64,000 bases of DNA from Rhizophagus irregularis (taxonomy: Eukaryota > Glomeromycota > Glomeromycetes > Glomerales > Glomeraceae). Both the position numbers and the translations under genes were made by a program. Below are positions 22,745-33,179 of this stretch, one piece after another. The stretch is taken from the NCBI RefSeq assembly GCF_026210795.1, contig NC_089432.1:3224001-3288000 (forward strand), read 5' to 3'. The notes under the pieces were generated by a model. That model saw nothing but the letters and a program-made list of their open reading frames with translations, was not told where the DNA came from and searched no databases. Within the stretch, counting starts at the first letter, position 1, and the number at the start of each line of letters is the position of its first letter.

Positions 22745-23782
22745 TTACGACTTTCTTGTTTTTTTATTCTTATTTCTATTATTATTTCGATATTTTGATG
22801 GGAAATCATCATTATTGTCTATATTTTCGTCATCATTATTATTAGAATTCGATATTCTTTTATTCCTCTTATTATTATTATTATCATCATCATAATTTGA
22901 TGGAAGATCATCATCGTTATTTATATTTTACTATTAATATCATTATTAGAATTTGATATTTCTTCTAATGTAGTATCAGTAAGAGTTTCAGTCCGATTAT
23001 TAGTTATTGATTGAGCTGATAATCTTTTTGAAGATGTTGTTGATCAAGTGTATAGAGAAGAAATTGAATCATCTGTTGAATTTCCAATATTTGTATTCAT
23101 CATAGTAATAAAATTTATATCCTGAATTTCGATTTGACATTCTGAATCAACAAAAATCATTTCTCCCAACATCATTACATTTGAATTTTTTCTGATTTTT
23201 TTCACTTTATTATCAATTGCTTTTAAGTATCTACATTTTATATTAATTTTGTCAGCAACATTTCCCTTTCCAACAAATTCATTAACATTAAGTTTGATAC
23301 TTTTAAATAAATCATCATCATCTTGTACTTGTCTTATAATGTAACCAATGAAAAAAACGGAGATTGAACTAATCGGAAGATTATCTTTCGTAAGGTTCAA
23401 CATTAGCTGTCATCTAGTTTATTTTTTATTTTTATTTTTTATTTTTTTTTAAAAAAAAAGAATCAATAATTATTTTTATCTCGGGTATTATTTTTTTTTT
23501 TTACATAAATAATACATTAAAAATTACCTCCAAAATATCATCATGAGGAAGCTCTTCATTAAGAGAAAATTTTCCTGTAAACCTAACTACATCGCCAGAT
23601 GCAAAATCGGGAATCCATTTCGGAACTGATGGATTTTTTGGAAAAAAGGCAATTATTTTTATATTCATTGTTGTATTATCTTCTTTTCTCATAATACCAA
23701 TAGTTTCTTTTATAATAAAATTATTACTTTCTCATTCAACAATTGAATGAATTAAACAAATTAAAGTGAGTTTTGCTGGCAT
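22745..23782 (-). pseudogene. OB-fold-like (RPA-like?) gene in the Helitron-like element, decayed
   Basis: An ATG at 23782 (MPAKLTLICLIHSIVE) is followed by an in-frame TGA. Beyond it the frame continues with FASGDVVRFTGKFSLNEE to a phase-0 donor at 23528|GTAATT. Exon 2 starts after ACAG at 23406 (LMLNLTKDNLPISSISVFFI) and runs to another TGA at 23044. Still in frame come Ser/Thr-rich residues, then a 2-base shift and an Asn/Asp/Lys-rich tail ending at 22745, built of two related ISNSNN..FPS repeats. GDVVRFTGKF followed by beta-strand-like segments suggests a single-strand DNA-binding OB fold, and RPA-like genes are known companions of Helitrons; both are inferences. Confidence 0.5.
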
Positions 23783-24638
23783 AGTATTTATTTATTTTTT
23801 TTATTTATTATGTAGAGAAATAGATATTTTTTTTTTATTTTCTTAAACGATATTTTTTTTCTTTTCAAAAAAAAAATAGATATTTATTATTAAATATTTT
23901 TTTTTAAGAGTTAAAAAATGAAGTCAATATTTCTTCATAAAAAATAAAATCATTTTTACTTTTTATGATCAAATATTTACGTTTATTTATTTTTATAGAT
24001 ATATTATTTATTTGTTTATTTAATCTTATAACATTTCTCCGAATTTTTTTAACTTTAAATGGGAAATTTTGATTACATAATGATTGACATTTACCGTAAT
24101 CTTTCATTTGTTTAACCAATAATGGTAAAAGAATAGATAAAGATTTTTTTTTAATTAATAAAAATAAAATATTTTTTGAGATAATTTTTTATGATATTAT
24201 TTTATGGTAATATATATTTTTTTCTGATAACTTTCATAAACTTTTTTTTATTTATCATAGTAAATTTATTATTAATAAATAATTACGCTTATCACTTTTA
24301 CCATTTTGTTACGTACATGATGATCGTCATTTTTTTTTGAAAAGAATCACGTTTTTTTTTTTTTAAAAAAAAAATATATATTAACTTGCCATCCGTGGAG
24401 AAGCTAACTGCTTGAAGCTTGAAGCTTGAAACTTATGCCTAAGCCTATACTTAAGTATATGCTTCAAGCTTCACAAGCTTAATATAAAAATGCTGGAAAA
24501 GTTTAAGCTAAATTTGGGCATCAAACTAACCATATATTGAATTTCATGGTTAGTATGATCAACAAATTTATTAAAACAATACTACTATTAAAGTTAAACA
24601 CATTACACAAGCTTTTCGGCATTCTTATCTTCAAGCTA

Positions 24639-24684
24639 ACAAGAACTAGGTTTATTGAGAAGCTAGAAGGTTTTTTATCATGAC
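24639..24684. repeat. Remnant of the 5' module of copy C, right of the insertion
   Basis: ACAAGAACTAGGTTTATTGA..TTATCATGACA matches 5630-5676 and 16147-16193, then homology breaks off. It fixes the right junction of the Helitron-like element and the left breakpoint of a second rearrangement. Confidence 0.75.
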
Positions 24685-25036
24685 AAGCCCCTATGAAAAA
24701 TTTTTATCCAAATATTTACATTATTTCTCCGTGGCATTCATAAAATTTCGTGAAAATGATACATTCACGGATATCCGTGTTAGCAGCAAATCCTATATGA
24801 GCTCTATCTCTATGCTGTGTTATAAAGTACACCTAACGGTATGTAAAATAACTAAACTAAACTCGACCCAATACTCGACCCTGCTTTATCATCCCGTGGC
24901 TAGCTAATCCTATTAATATAACAATTAAAATAAACAAATCTACATCATAAACTACAAAAAAAACCTAAATACTAACTATTGTGAAATGAATTTGTTACCA
25001 GAAAATTTTTTACGTAAAATCACGTGACTTCTCTAA
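24685..25036. other. Unassigned DNA between the breakpoint and the Harbinger-type element
   Basis: A + strand frame at 24680-24907 (75 codons) starts in the duplicated flank and has no recognisable motif. CACGGATATCCGTG is a short palindrome at 24766. Nothing else is seen. Confidence 0.3.
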
Positions 25037-25504
25037 GGCCACGCAAACTAATATTTTTGGTTCACGTAACATTAAAATTTAAAATTGACCCGGGGACCCG
25101 GGTTTTATTTTTTATTAAAAAAAAAAATTTTTATTATAAGTCACGTAACTTACTAGTTTATAATTAGATGAATTTCGTTCCAGTTTGTTAAAAATACCTA
25201 TCATACTGTACATGTACGAATAAGTTACAACTCTGTAACTTTAAAAGATTGGGAAGATTTACCAGTTGAAAAAGAGACAAAAATGAAGGATTTTTCTAAT
25301 GATATATCAATTTCATGTTTGTCATCTAATTTCTGGGAAGCAGATTTTAAAGTACTATTCATAAATCATAATAATTAAGATTTAACCAATAAAATCACTT
25401 GAAAACACGTGAAAAAAAATTTTACATATAAAAATTTTTTGGTCAAATTTTGAAAAAGTGACCCGGCCGGGTGAAGTGAACCAAAAATATTAGTTTGCGT
25501 GGCC
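25037..25504. mobile_element. PIF/Harbinger-type TIR element with a coding remnant
   Basis: 29-bp perfect terminal inverted repeats begin GGCCACGCAAACTAATATTT and are flanked by TAA on both sides (25034-25036 and 25505-25507), the 3-bp target duplication of PIF/Harbinger elements. At 468 bp it is non-autonomous. Inside, the + strand frame 25184-25378 is open for 64 codons, is preceded by CAG as in a 3' splice site, and has a non-repetitive composition (LKDWEDLPVEKETKMKDF, SNFWEADFKVLF). This looks like a captured terminal exon or a residue of the parent transposon; no domain is recognised. Confidence 0.8.
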
Positions 25505-27343
25505 TAAGATTCTTTATACTTTATCCTCTACTCTCCAACGCTTCTAAAATTTTTTCACCAGAAGGCTATTCTTGACTCTCTTATCACCAATGTCTTTTCC
25601 ATCCATCACTTTATTTTCATTCTTTAGGCATTTTGTAAAGTCTTCATTTAGCATGGTGTAATATTTCAAAATATCACTTTTTCCACTAAACTTATGATAT
25701 TACGACCTAATACATTATATTGATTTCCTTGTTTCACCCAGTCTAATACTTTATCTTCTCAAGTCCATACGCCTATCCAATGTCTTTGATGGCTTCTGAT
25801 CGTCTCCCATTCTATTTCCTTTGAGGTAGCTTTGAAAATATCACCCAACTTCTCTAACTTTCGATTAATTGATTCTGTCATTTCTGTGTTTTCTTCCATA
25901 TTTTCGGGGTCTTTATATTGTTCATACTTTATTTTTTCGTCTGCCGATATTTATTTATAACCTCAACTACTTCTTCGGTCGCTATATTATCCCGTTTTAG
26001 AACATTTTTTTGTGAATTACCATTTTTTTCACATTCGTAGGACATAATATCATCTTGTCTATCTCAACAAGTTCATAAGTGCCAGCTCTGCTTTTTTAAC
26101 CTCATCTGCATCTGATTCTTCTGATGTTTCTCTTACCCTCCATCTTTTGATCAAATCTACTACCTTTTCTTCATTTATCAGTGATTTCAATCTTTCTACC
26201 GTTTTGTTTTTAATTCTATTATCTGCAATTTATCTAACCCCACGTTTTGAGGCGTTCGCGGTGTAGAATTTACCGTAGATGAATTGACCGTCTTGTTAAT
26301 CTCTTTTCTTCCTTCCGTTTCTATTCCTCTGAAAATCGTCTTAAAATTACGTACACTCCATATTCTCTTTATATCTCTTTCTTTAAATGAAGCTTCTACC
26401 GCTAATTCCATAATTTTAGAATCAATAAAATATGCTATAATTTTCCAATTCTTTTGATATTTAATGACCTTGGCAAAAGCGATAGTGTATTTTTGTTGTA
26501 GTTTTTTAATGAATTCGTAACTTCCTTCATTTCATCCTCTGTTAAGTCTCTTATTAATTGCCATTTGTCACGTTCTTGCCTAGCTTTGAGACCTGCTGCG
26601 GCATCGTACTATTATATAAAAGTTTTACTAATACCTATTCCAAAAGAACCTTTCTGTCAAGTTTTCTCAAAATTTTCGTTCAACAGAATATGTTCTTGCA
26701 AATTTATATTTGTGTTGTTGTTTCACTTGAATACGAAATACTTCTTCCTTCCAATATCGCAGAATATCATAAAAAAACATGTCCCGTACTATCTCTTTTT
26801 CTCTGTTATCGCTGGAATCTCCACAATCGGCGCCTTCTTCCCTTTTTCTGAAGACTGACATCTATTTTCTGATTTTTTAAATGTGCTCTTCTTATCAGCC
26901 TTGATTTTTTAAAGTTTTTCCCCAACTCATTTTAACTTGCTTTATTCGACATATTGTACCATGCAACTGCTCAACCATTCATTCTATGCTTTTATCACAC
27001 CTTCCTGTATCGCTATCATCTTACATGACCGTGCATTCGCTTTGCCCGTCCTTGCAATTTCTCATTTTCTCTGCCTATGCATTTCATATTGTCCACATAT
27101 ATTTTATGAGCAACTTCCACGCTACTCTCTAATAAAAGCATTATTGTTTCTACCGGAATGTTTATTTCTTGAGTTATGGTATCAAAAACCTTTCTGCTCA
27201 TTGTTGTTTGTTTAAACACCCGTTCAACATTTTCTTGAATATGTGTCGGCTTCTTGTACCTATCTGTTTAAAGTTTTTTGATAAGAAACTAAATATATCT
27301 TTGTAATAAGTGTTAACGAACTCTTTCGGTGTTAAATAAGGGT
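25505..27343 (-). pseudogene. Degenerate unidentified gene with several frameshifts and stops
   Basis: From an ATG at 27343 (MDPYLTPKEFVNTYYKDIF) the - strand can be followed through at least five frame changes: VERVFKQTTMSRKVFD to 27016, then RYWKEEVFRIQVKQQHKYKF near 26700, LIRDLTEDEMKEVTNSLKN near 26520, FIDSKIMELAVEASFKERDI near 26400, and on through KLEKLGDIFKATSKEIEW and a stop-interrupted WIGVW near 25780 to GEKILEALESRG near 25540. The protein-like composition (many Lys/Glu, few Phe runs) differs from random frames here. I do not recognise the family. The 3' end abuts the Harbinger-type element, which may have inserted in it. Confidence 0.55.
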
Positions 27344-27429
27344 CCATTTTCTATATTTATTTAAATTTTTTAAATTATTTTGTGATATTTTTTGGTCTTT
27401 CACTCTGCAAAATTTTTGGTCAGAGGATC

Positions 27430-27924
27430 GACAAGAAAGAGTTTTTCAGATAAATTTAATTTACAAAAAGAGAAAAAGATGAATTCAAAATGGAAATTGA
27501 TTTCCAATTTTTTTTTTAACAAAATTGAGACGAATATTTTTTTTTACAAAAAAGAAAAAATGATAAAATCAATGATCTTTAAATTTTATTTTATTTCAAA
27601 AATAGAAAAGGCTAAATTAAAAATAGCAAGTGATTTCCTTTTTAAACAAAAAAAGGTTAGTTTCATCTATACTAACAATATATAAAGGTTCCTACGTTCA
27701 AATTGGGAATTATGGTTACCAAAATTATTCATAATTTTTATGATGATCATATCCTGAAATAATACTGACAATTAATCTTTTTTTTACCACACTATGTCAC
27801 ACGAGTGATTGTATGATTTACACAAATCCATAAATAGAATTTTTTTTTTATTCCGGACTTCCACCGTAAAAAATTTTTATTCTTATTTCATTTATTATTT
27901 CTAATAATAAAAATAATAACAAAA
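27430..27924. repeat. 5' flank module of copy C, gene-proximal part
   Basis: Homology to copies A and B resumes at GATAAATTTAATTTACAAAAAGAG (near 27450) and continues to the ATG. About 510 bp present upstream in copy A (5685-6195) are replaced here by the 24685-27430 material. Confidence 0.7.
27795..27840 (+). promoter_or_regulatory. Conserved promoter block of copy C
   Basis: Same CACACGAGTGATTGTATGAT plus CATAAATAGAA arrangement as before A and B, ending 85 bp upstream of the ATG. Confidence 0.5.
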
Positions 27925-30461
27925 ATGCAAAATAACGAAAATATAAATGAATGGACAAATTGGATTGAGGAGGCTATTATTAAACAACATATTAAATATT
28001 ATGAGTATGAAAATTTTAAAAATGTTCAAGAAGTTGGTTCCGGAGCATTCGGAAAGGTTTTTCGTGCAAATTGGAAAAATTTTGGTCATTTAGCATTAAA
28101 ATCATTTTATAATCTAAACGATATTACCTTAAAAGAAATTGTTAATGAAGTAATCAAATATTTTAATTTCATTTTTTTTTAAAAAAAAAATTATTTTTTC
28201 GTATACTCTTTTTCGTATTTATTTACTTATTTATTTTCTTAATTTTCTAATTATTATGCGTTTATAATCTAGCTTAAACTTCAACGAGAAGTAGATTTTC
28301 ATGACAATATTATTCGCTTTTATGGAATCACAAAATTTGAATCAGGTATTTGTAAATATATAAATATCATCATAATAAATAAAATTATGTTTATTTATTT
28401 TTTTTATTTATTTTTTTTTTTGTAAAAACTAATAATCGATTCTTTCTTTTTTATCAGAAAATAAAATTGACCAAACAAAGAATTATTTGTTAGTAATGGA
28501 ATACGCTAACGGTGGTACCCTTCGTGACTATTTAAACGAAAACTTCAATAGACTTAGTTGGGATGATAGGTATAATTTAGCTCATCAATTAGCTTGTTCT
28601 GTATTATGTCTACATGATGAAGGGATCGTTCACCGAGATTTGGTATTTTTTTTATAAAGTATTTAAAATATTTTACGAACTAAATTAATATTATTTGTAT
28701 ATTATAATAGCATTCTTGTAATGTGTTGGTTCATAAGAAATCCATCAAGTTGGCGGACTTTGGATTATCAAAAAGAATTGATGAAGCATCGAATTCACAG
28801 TCAAAGTTACTTGGTATGGTTCCCTATATTGATCCGAAAGTATTGATGAATAGCAATAATTTAAAATTAAATGAGAAGAGCGATGTATATAGTATCGGCG
28901 TTTTATTATGGGAAATATCAAGTGGGAAACCACCATTTCATGAAGAGAAAAATAGGATTGGCTTAATCTATGATATTTCACAAGGACGAAGAGAAGAAAT
29001 TATTCCTGATACTCCTAATGATTATTCAAATCTTTACATTGGTAAATACTGTTTCATTATATTATTTGTTTTACTTATTAAAGTCATTATTTTAACCAAA
29101 TTCTTTAATTATTAGAATGTTGGAATAATGAACCAAGTAAACGACCAAATATGCATGAGGTTGTTAATAGATTAGGAGTATTTATTCCAGATTCAAATAG
29201 CACAACAATTGATCAACAGAATGACATATCTGATCAAACTTATCCTACGCCAAATGAAAATCTAACTCCAAATAGTGCAGGAAATTCATCACATGGAGAA
29301 TTATCCAAAATGATCCAAAATTTCACTAATATGAATACAAGTGAAATAGATAGTATGTCTACAAAAGAACAAATTAATGAAAATATTTCGTCTGAGAATT
29401 ATTTTAGCATTGTGATTAACGAAATAGTTGATCTTATTTTTAAAGAAAACATTAAAGATAATAGGAATGTAAAACAGCATGTTATTGATTATTTGAATAA
29501 TCATAATGTAAATTCAAAAGAAATTTATAATTGGTTATTAAATAATCAAAACAATTCAGAATCTATTTTTTTACTTGGTTATTTTAATTATGTGGGAATT
29601 GGATCAACCAAAGATGAAGAGAAAGCATTTAATTTATTTATTAATGCATCAAAACAGGATCATACATTAGCACAATATTGTGTTGGACTATGTTATCAAT
29701 TTGGAAATGGAATTACAAAAAATGAAAAACTTGCATTTGAATATTATGAAAAAGTAGCTAATAAAGATTATGCAAATGGACAATTTAAATTAGGTTGGTT
29801 TTATAAAAATGGAGTAAGTGTCAATAAAGATTTAAAAATGGCTGTGTATTGGTATGAAAAAGCTGCAGATAATGGACATTTAAAAGCTATGCATAACCTT
29901 GGCCTCTCATATGAAAATGGAGATGGTGTTGATAAAAATAATCAAAAAGCTTTTGAATTATTCAAACAATCAGCTGAAGGAGGACATTCAGGTGGAATAA
30001 TGATGTTAGCTTATTGTTATGGTAGTGGAATTGGAATTAATATTGATAGACAAAAAGCAGTTGAATTATATCAGAAAGCTGCAAATTTAGGAAGTAAGGT
30101 AGCTCAATATAATCTTGCAAACATGTATAAAGATGGAGATGGTGTTGATAAAAATAATCAAAAAGCTTTTGAATTATTCAAACAATCAGCTGAAGGAGGA
30201 CATTCAGGTGGAATAATGATGTTAGCTTATTGTTACGATAATGGAATTGGAATTAATTTTGATAAACAAAAAGCAGTTGAATTATATCAGAAAGCTGCAA
30301 ATTTAGGACATGAGGTAGCTCAATATAATCTTGCAAACATGTATAAAGCAGGAGTTGGGATTGAAAAAGATTTAGATAAAGCAATTTATTGGTATGAACA
30401 ATCAGCTAAACAAGGATATATAGATGCTCAAACTAGATTAAAAGAACTCAAGAAAAATTAG
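27925..30461 (+). CDS. Protein kinase with expanded Sel1-like repeats (copy C)
   Basis: Five exons: 27925-28149, 28273-28345, 28458-28642, 28711-29041 and 29116-30461, about 719 residues. The kinase motifs equal those of copy A (VGSGAFGKVFRANW, HRDL, DFGLSK, PYIDPK) with one residue missing before LALKSF. The solenoid has about eight Sel1-like repeats instead of six: a block of 72 residues, beginning DGVDKNNQKAFELF, occurs twice in tandem and keeps the frame (216 bp). No disabling change is seen. Function as for A: a soluble kinase with a protein-binding repeat domain; the longer solenoid could alter partner choice. Confidence 0.88.
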
Positions 30462-33179
30462 AATTCTAAACAAATTTATGATGTAAATTATTTAAGAAAA
30501 AATTTTTTTTTATTGTATTTATAATTGTACCATTACATAGGAAAATAAACACGGTAATTTTAAACATTAGTATTTTTTAAATTACGTAGTATTAAATTTT
30601 ATAATATTAAATTGAATATAATAAATGTGTATTCTTGTTAAAGTTAAACGTTTAAAACTATTGTACTCCTCAAAAAAAAAAAATTGTTTAGCCTTAATTA
30701 AATATTAATTATTTTTTGTGAAAAACCTCTGATATCTTTACAAAATACCTTCATTACTTTTTAACTAAATAGCCGATTACATATCTTTAATATTCTTAAA
30801 AAATTCTTACATTACAATAATCACATTATCTTGAAATATAAAGATGTAAAGATAAAGCACCTAATGTGCAACAATAGCATTTCCCGAAATTCCAACTTTT
30901 TTACTTTGACTATTTTATTAGCGAATAATTCTACAGGACCATTTCAATAAGTAGAGTTTGGTTGAATTTTTTGGGTCAAAATTCATATATTATACCGTAA
31001 TAGATTTAGTATTAATAATGACAATCAAGTATGATGTAAGCAACACGTAATTCAGTTAAATTCAATTTGTATGAAAAAAAAAAATCACGAGTAATTTTAT
31101 TTTCAACAATGATAACTTTAACATATTAATTGTATTCGCAAAACTGCGAATTACAGCATAACCGATTATGACTTTGATGCATATTTATATTGAAAAGCAA
31201 TTTAAAGTACATATAATAACATAAATTTTTGGTTTTAAATGACAATAATTTATCGGAATGAAATAATATAACAAAATAAATTTACTTTGAACAGCTTTTT
31301 TATAATGAATTATATATTGTATTGTGTTGTAAAAAGTTTATTAGTCAAAATTCTTTAACAATTTTTTAAAAATAAATATTTACGTGATGTCACAGTTACT
31401 GAATTTTTTCTGCTGCATGTTAATGTTCATTCTATAAACTTCCACGCAAGCCTCATGCAAATCGATAATTACACTGTGACTTTTTGTTTATTATAACTAT
31501 TGTTTCAAGCAAAAAATTCTGTATATCAGGTTATCAATTACAATGAAAACTTTCGATAATATACTGTAACGTAAAAAATCTACATAATGTTAAATTTTTA
31601 AATAAACCATTTAATTTACCTTAACTGATTTGGAATTTAGTCCATTATTAAGATTTCACCAATAAATTCTGGTATAAGACAAAATTTTTAAATAATTTTA
31701 GGATGAGTTAAAAAGGAATTAACCTAGTAATGTATTGGTATGATACTTCACGTAAATAATTTAAATCTGTTTATTATGTACACGTGATGAAATTTTGTCG
31801 GATTTTTTCTAACGAAAAAGTTTAGTTTATTAATATTTCATCATGTGATCGGCCGTAGCAAGAACGGTGAAAAAATTTCGCTTTTTTTAAAACCGAAATC
31901 TTTTTTGTTTTTTTTCAGGTTCTTTTCTTTATTCGATTTTTCTTTTAATACAGTATTTCGATTTTTAATTTTTTTCCCTTTGTAACCTATATAGTAACTC
32001 TTTAAATTTGAATCATGATCGGATCGATAATGTAGTATTGCGAAAGCACCTTTTTACTAATATTTTATTTTTTCCTAATTTTATTTTGTTCTTTGCTTTA
32101 GGTTTGATCTGTCCAGTGTTGCGATGTAATCGAAATAATTTTTTCTTTTAAATGAATATATTTTATATAATTTTATTTATTTAATATAATAAAATTTTAA
32201 TCAATTTTTATTTTTCATTCACATTATAATTATAAATAAATGAAAATTTTGAATTAACATTATGTAATAACCAATTTTCCTAAATATATATCAGAAATTA
32301 CATCATGTTGATTAAATTCATTAATCCTGTTGAAACGCAACAGATTACAACTAATATATTATTAAAAATATTTTTAATAATATAATACTAGCAATATTAA
32401 ATTAAATGAAAATATACTGTCACGTACTTTTTTTTTCAATTTACAATTCCAATTTTTAGATTATTTATATTTTAAATGGTTCGTGGTAGATTTTTTTCTC
32501 GTTCAGTATCTGTAATAAACCGTTATGATTATAATCATAACTATCACGGCGGCAACTATTACGGCGTACATAAACAAAGAAAATGAAAATAGGTTTAGAT
32601 TAGAACGAATAAAATCAATGATTCCATTGTTATTTATTTAAATATAAACTTACCAGTATATTATATAAACTTATTAAAGCAAGAGAAAAATATCATCATG
32701 TACAAATATAAACATAAACAAAAAAGATTCTAAGAAATAATGACATATACGATTTCAAGATGTTCGAATAATATTTTGATTTTTAAACAATTAAATGTAA
32801 ATACTATTAGCTACAATATAAAAAAAAAAAATTTTAAATTTTCCCAATAACGAATTCGATGTTATTAATGAAACTACTAAATATTGAAATAAATCTCGTT
32901 TAATGTAAATATATGATCGACACATACCTGCCTAATACGATAAAAATTTAAAAATTTCTTGGCATCATCTGCCTTAACGAACGATATGACGTAATCATTA
33001 TTTTATGCTGCATAAGCGTGACTCAAAAAATTACACAAATTAAATTTTGTGAAATTTGTGCCACTAACACAAACTTGAATATTTATAAAATAGTACAAAT
33101 TATTTTTTTCTTTATAAAGTTAATTTACACAGTAAAATAATTTTTTTTTTTATACTTAAATACTTAAACAAAACATAAA
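30462..33179. other. Intergenic region between copies C and D
   Basis: The first ~500 bp match the 3' flank of the other copies. The rest is AT-rich with no recognisable gene or element except a 36-codon frame at 32476-32586. TTTATAAAATAG at about 33081-33092, roughly 90 bp before the ATG of D, is a TATA-like candidate. Confidence 0.5.
32476..32586 (+). CDS. Small ORF, Arg/Tyr/Gly-rich, doubtful
   Basis: 36 codons starting MVRGRFFSRS and containing YHGGNYYG, ending at TGA. GC content in CACGGCGGCAACTATTACGG is well above the surroundings, which is why it stands out. No family is recognised. It may be a fragment of an RNA-binding protein tail, or chance. Confidence 0.2.
   Translation: MVRGRFFSRSVSVINRYDYNHNYHGGNYYGVHKQRK

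Larger units (their letters stand above)
20985..24638 (-). mobile_element. Helitron-like insertion, 3654 bp, junctions defined by paralogous empty sites
   Basis: Copies A and B read CATCAA-ACAAGAAC without interruption; here CATCAA ends at 20984 and ACAAGAAC resumes at 24639, so the insert is exact with no (or at most 1 bp) duplication. On the - strand its 3' end is CACCCTAG followed by T, matching the Helitron rule CTRR|T, and GGGTGTGC/GCCACCC could form a terminal hairpin. It contains a decayed Helitron-type helicase (21279-22006) and an OB-fold-like pseudogene (22745-23782). The other end (TAGCTTGAAG on the - strand) does not start with the expected TC and is full of AAGCTTGAAGC palindromes, so the 5' end may be altered. 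A 71-codon Lys-rich frame at 23904-24119 is unassigned. Confidence 0.65.

Noticed and set aside
22713-22895. + strand Leu/Phe-rich ORF
   Set aside because: It is the reverse of the Asn/Asp-rich tail of the - strand OB-fold-like pseudogene.
23904-24119. - strand Lys/Ile-rich 71-codon ORF as a gene
   Set aside because: No motif, no splice partner and a composition like that of the AT-rich background. Mentioned only within the Helitron-like element.
26558-27215. + strand ORFs of 92-97 codons
   Set aside because: They overlap the - strand degenerate gene, whose protein-like segments are more convincing.
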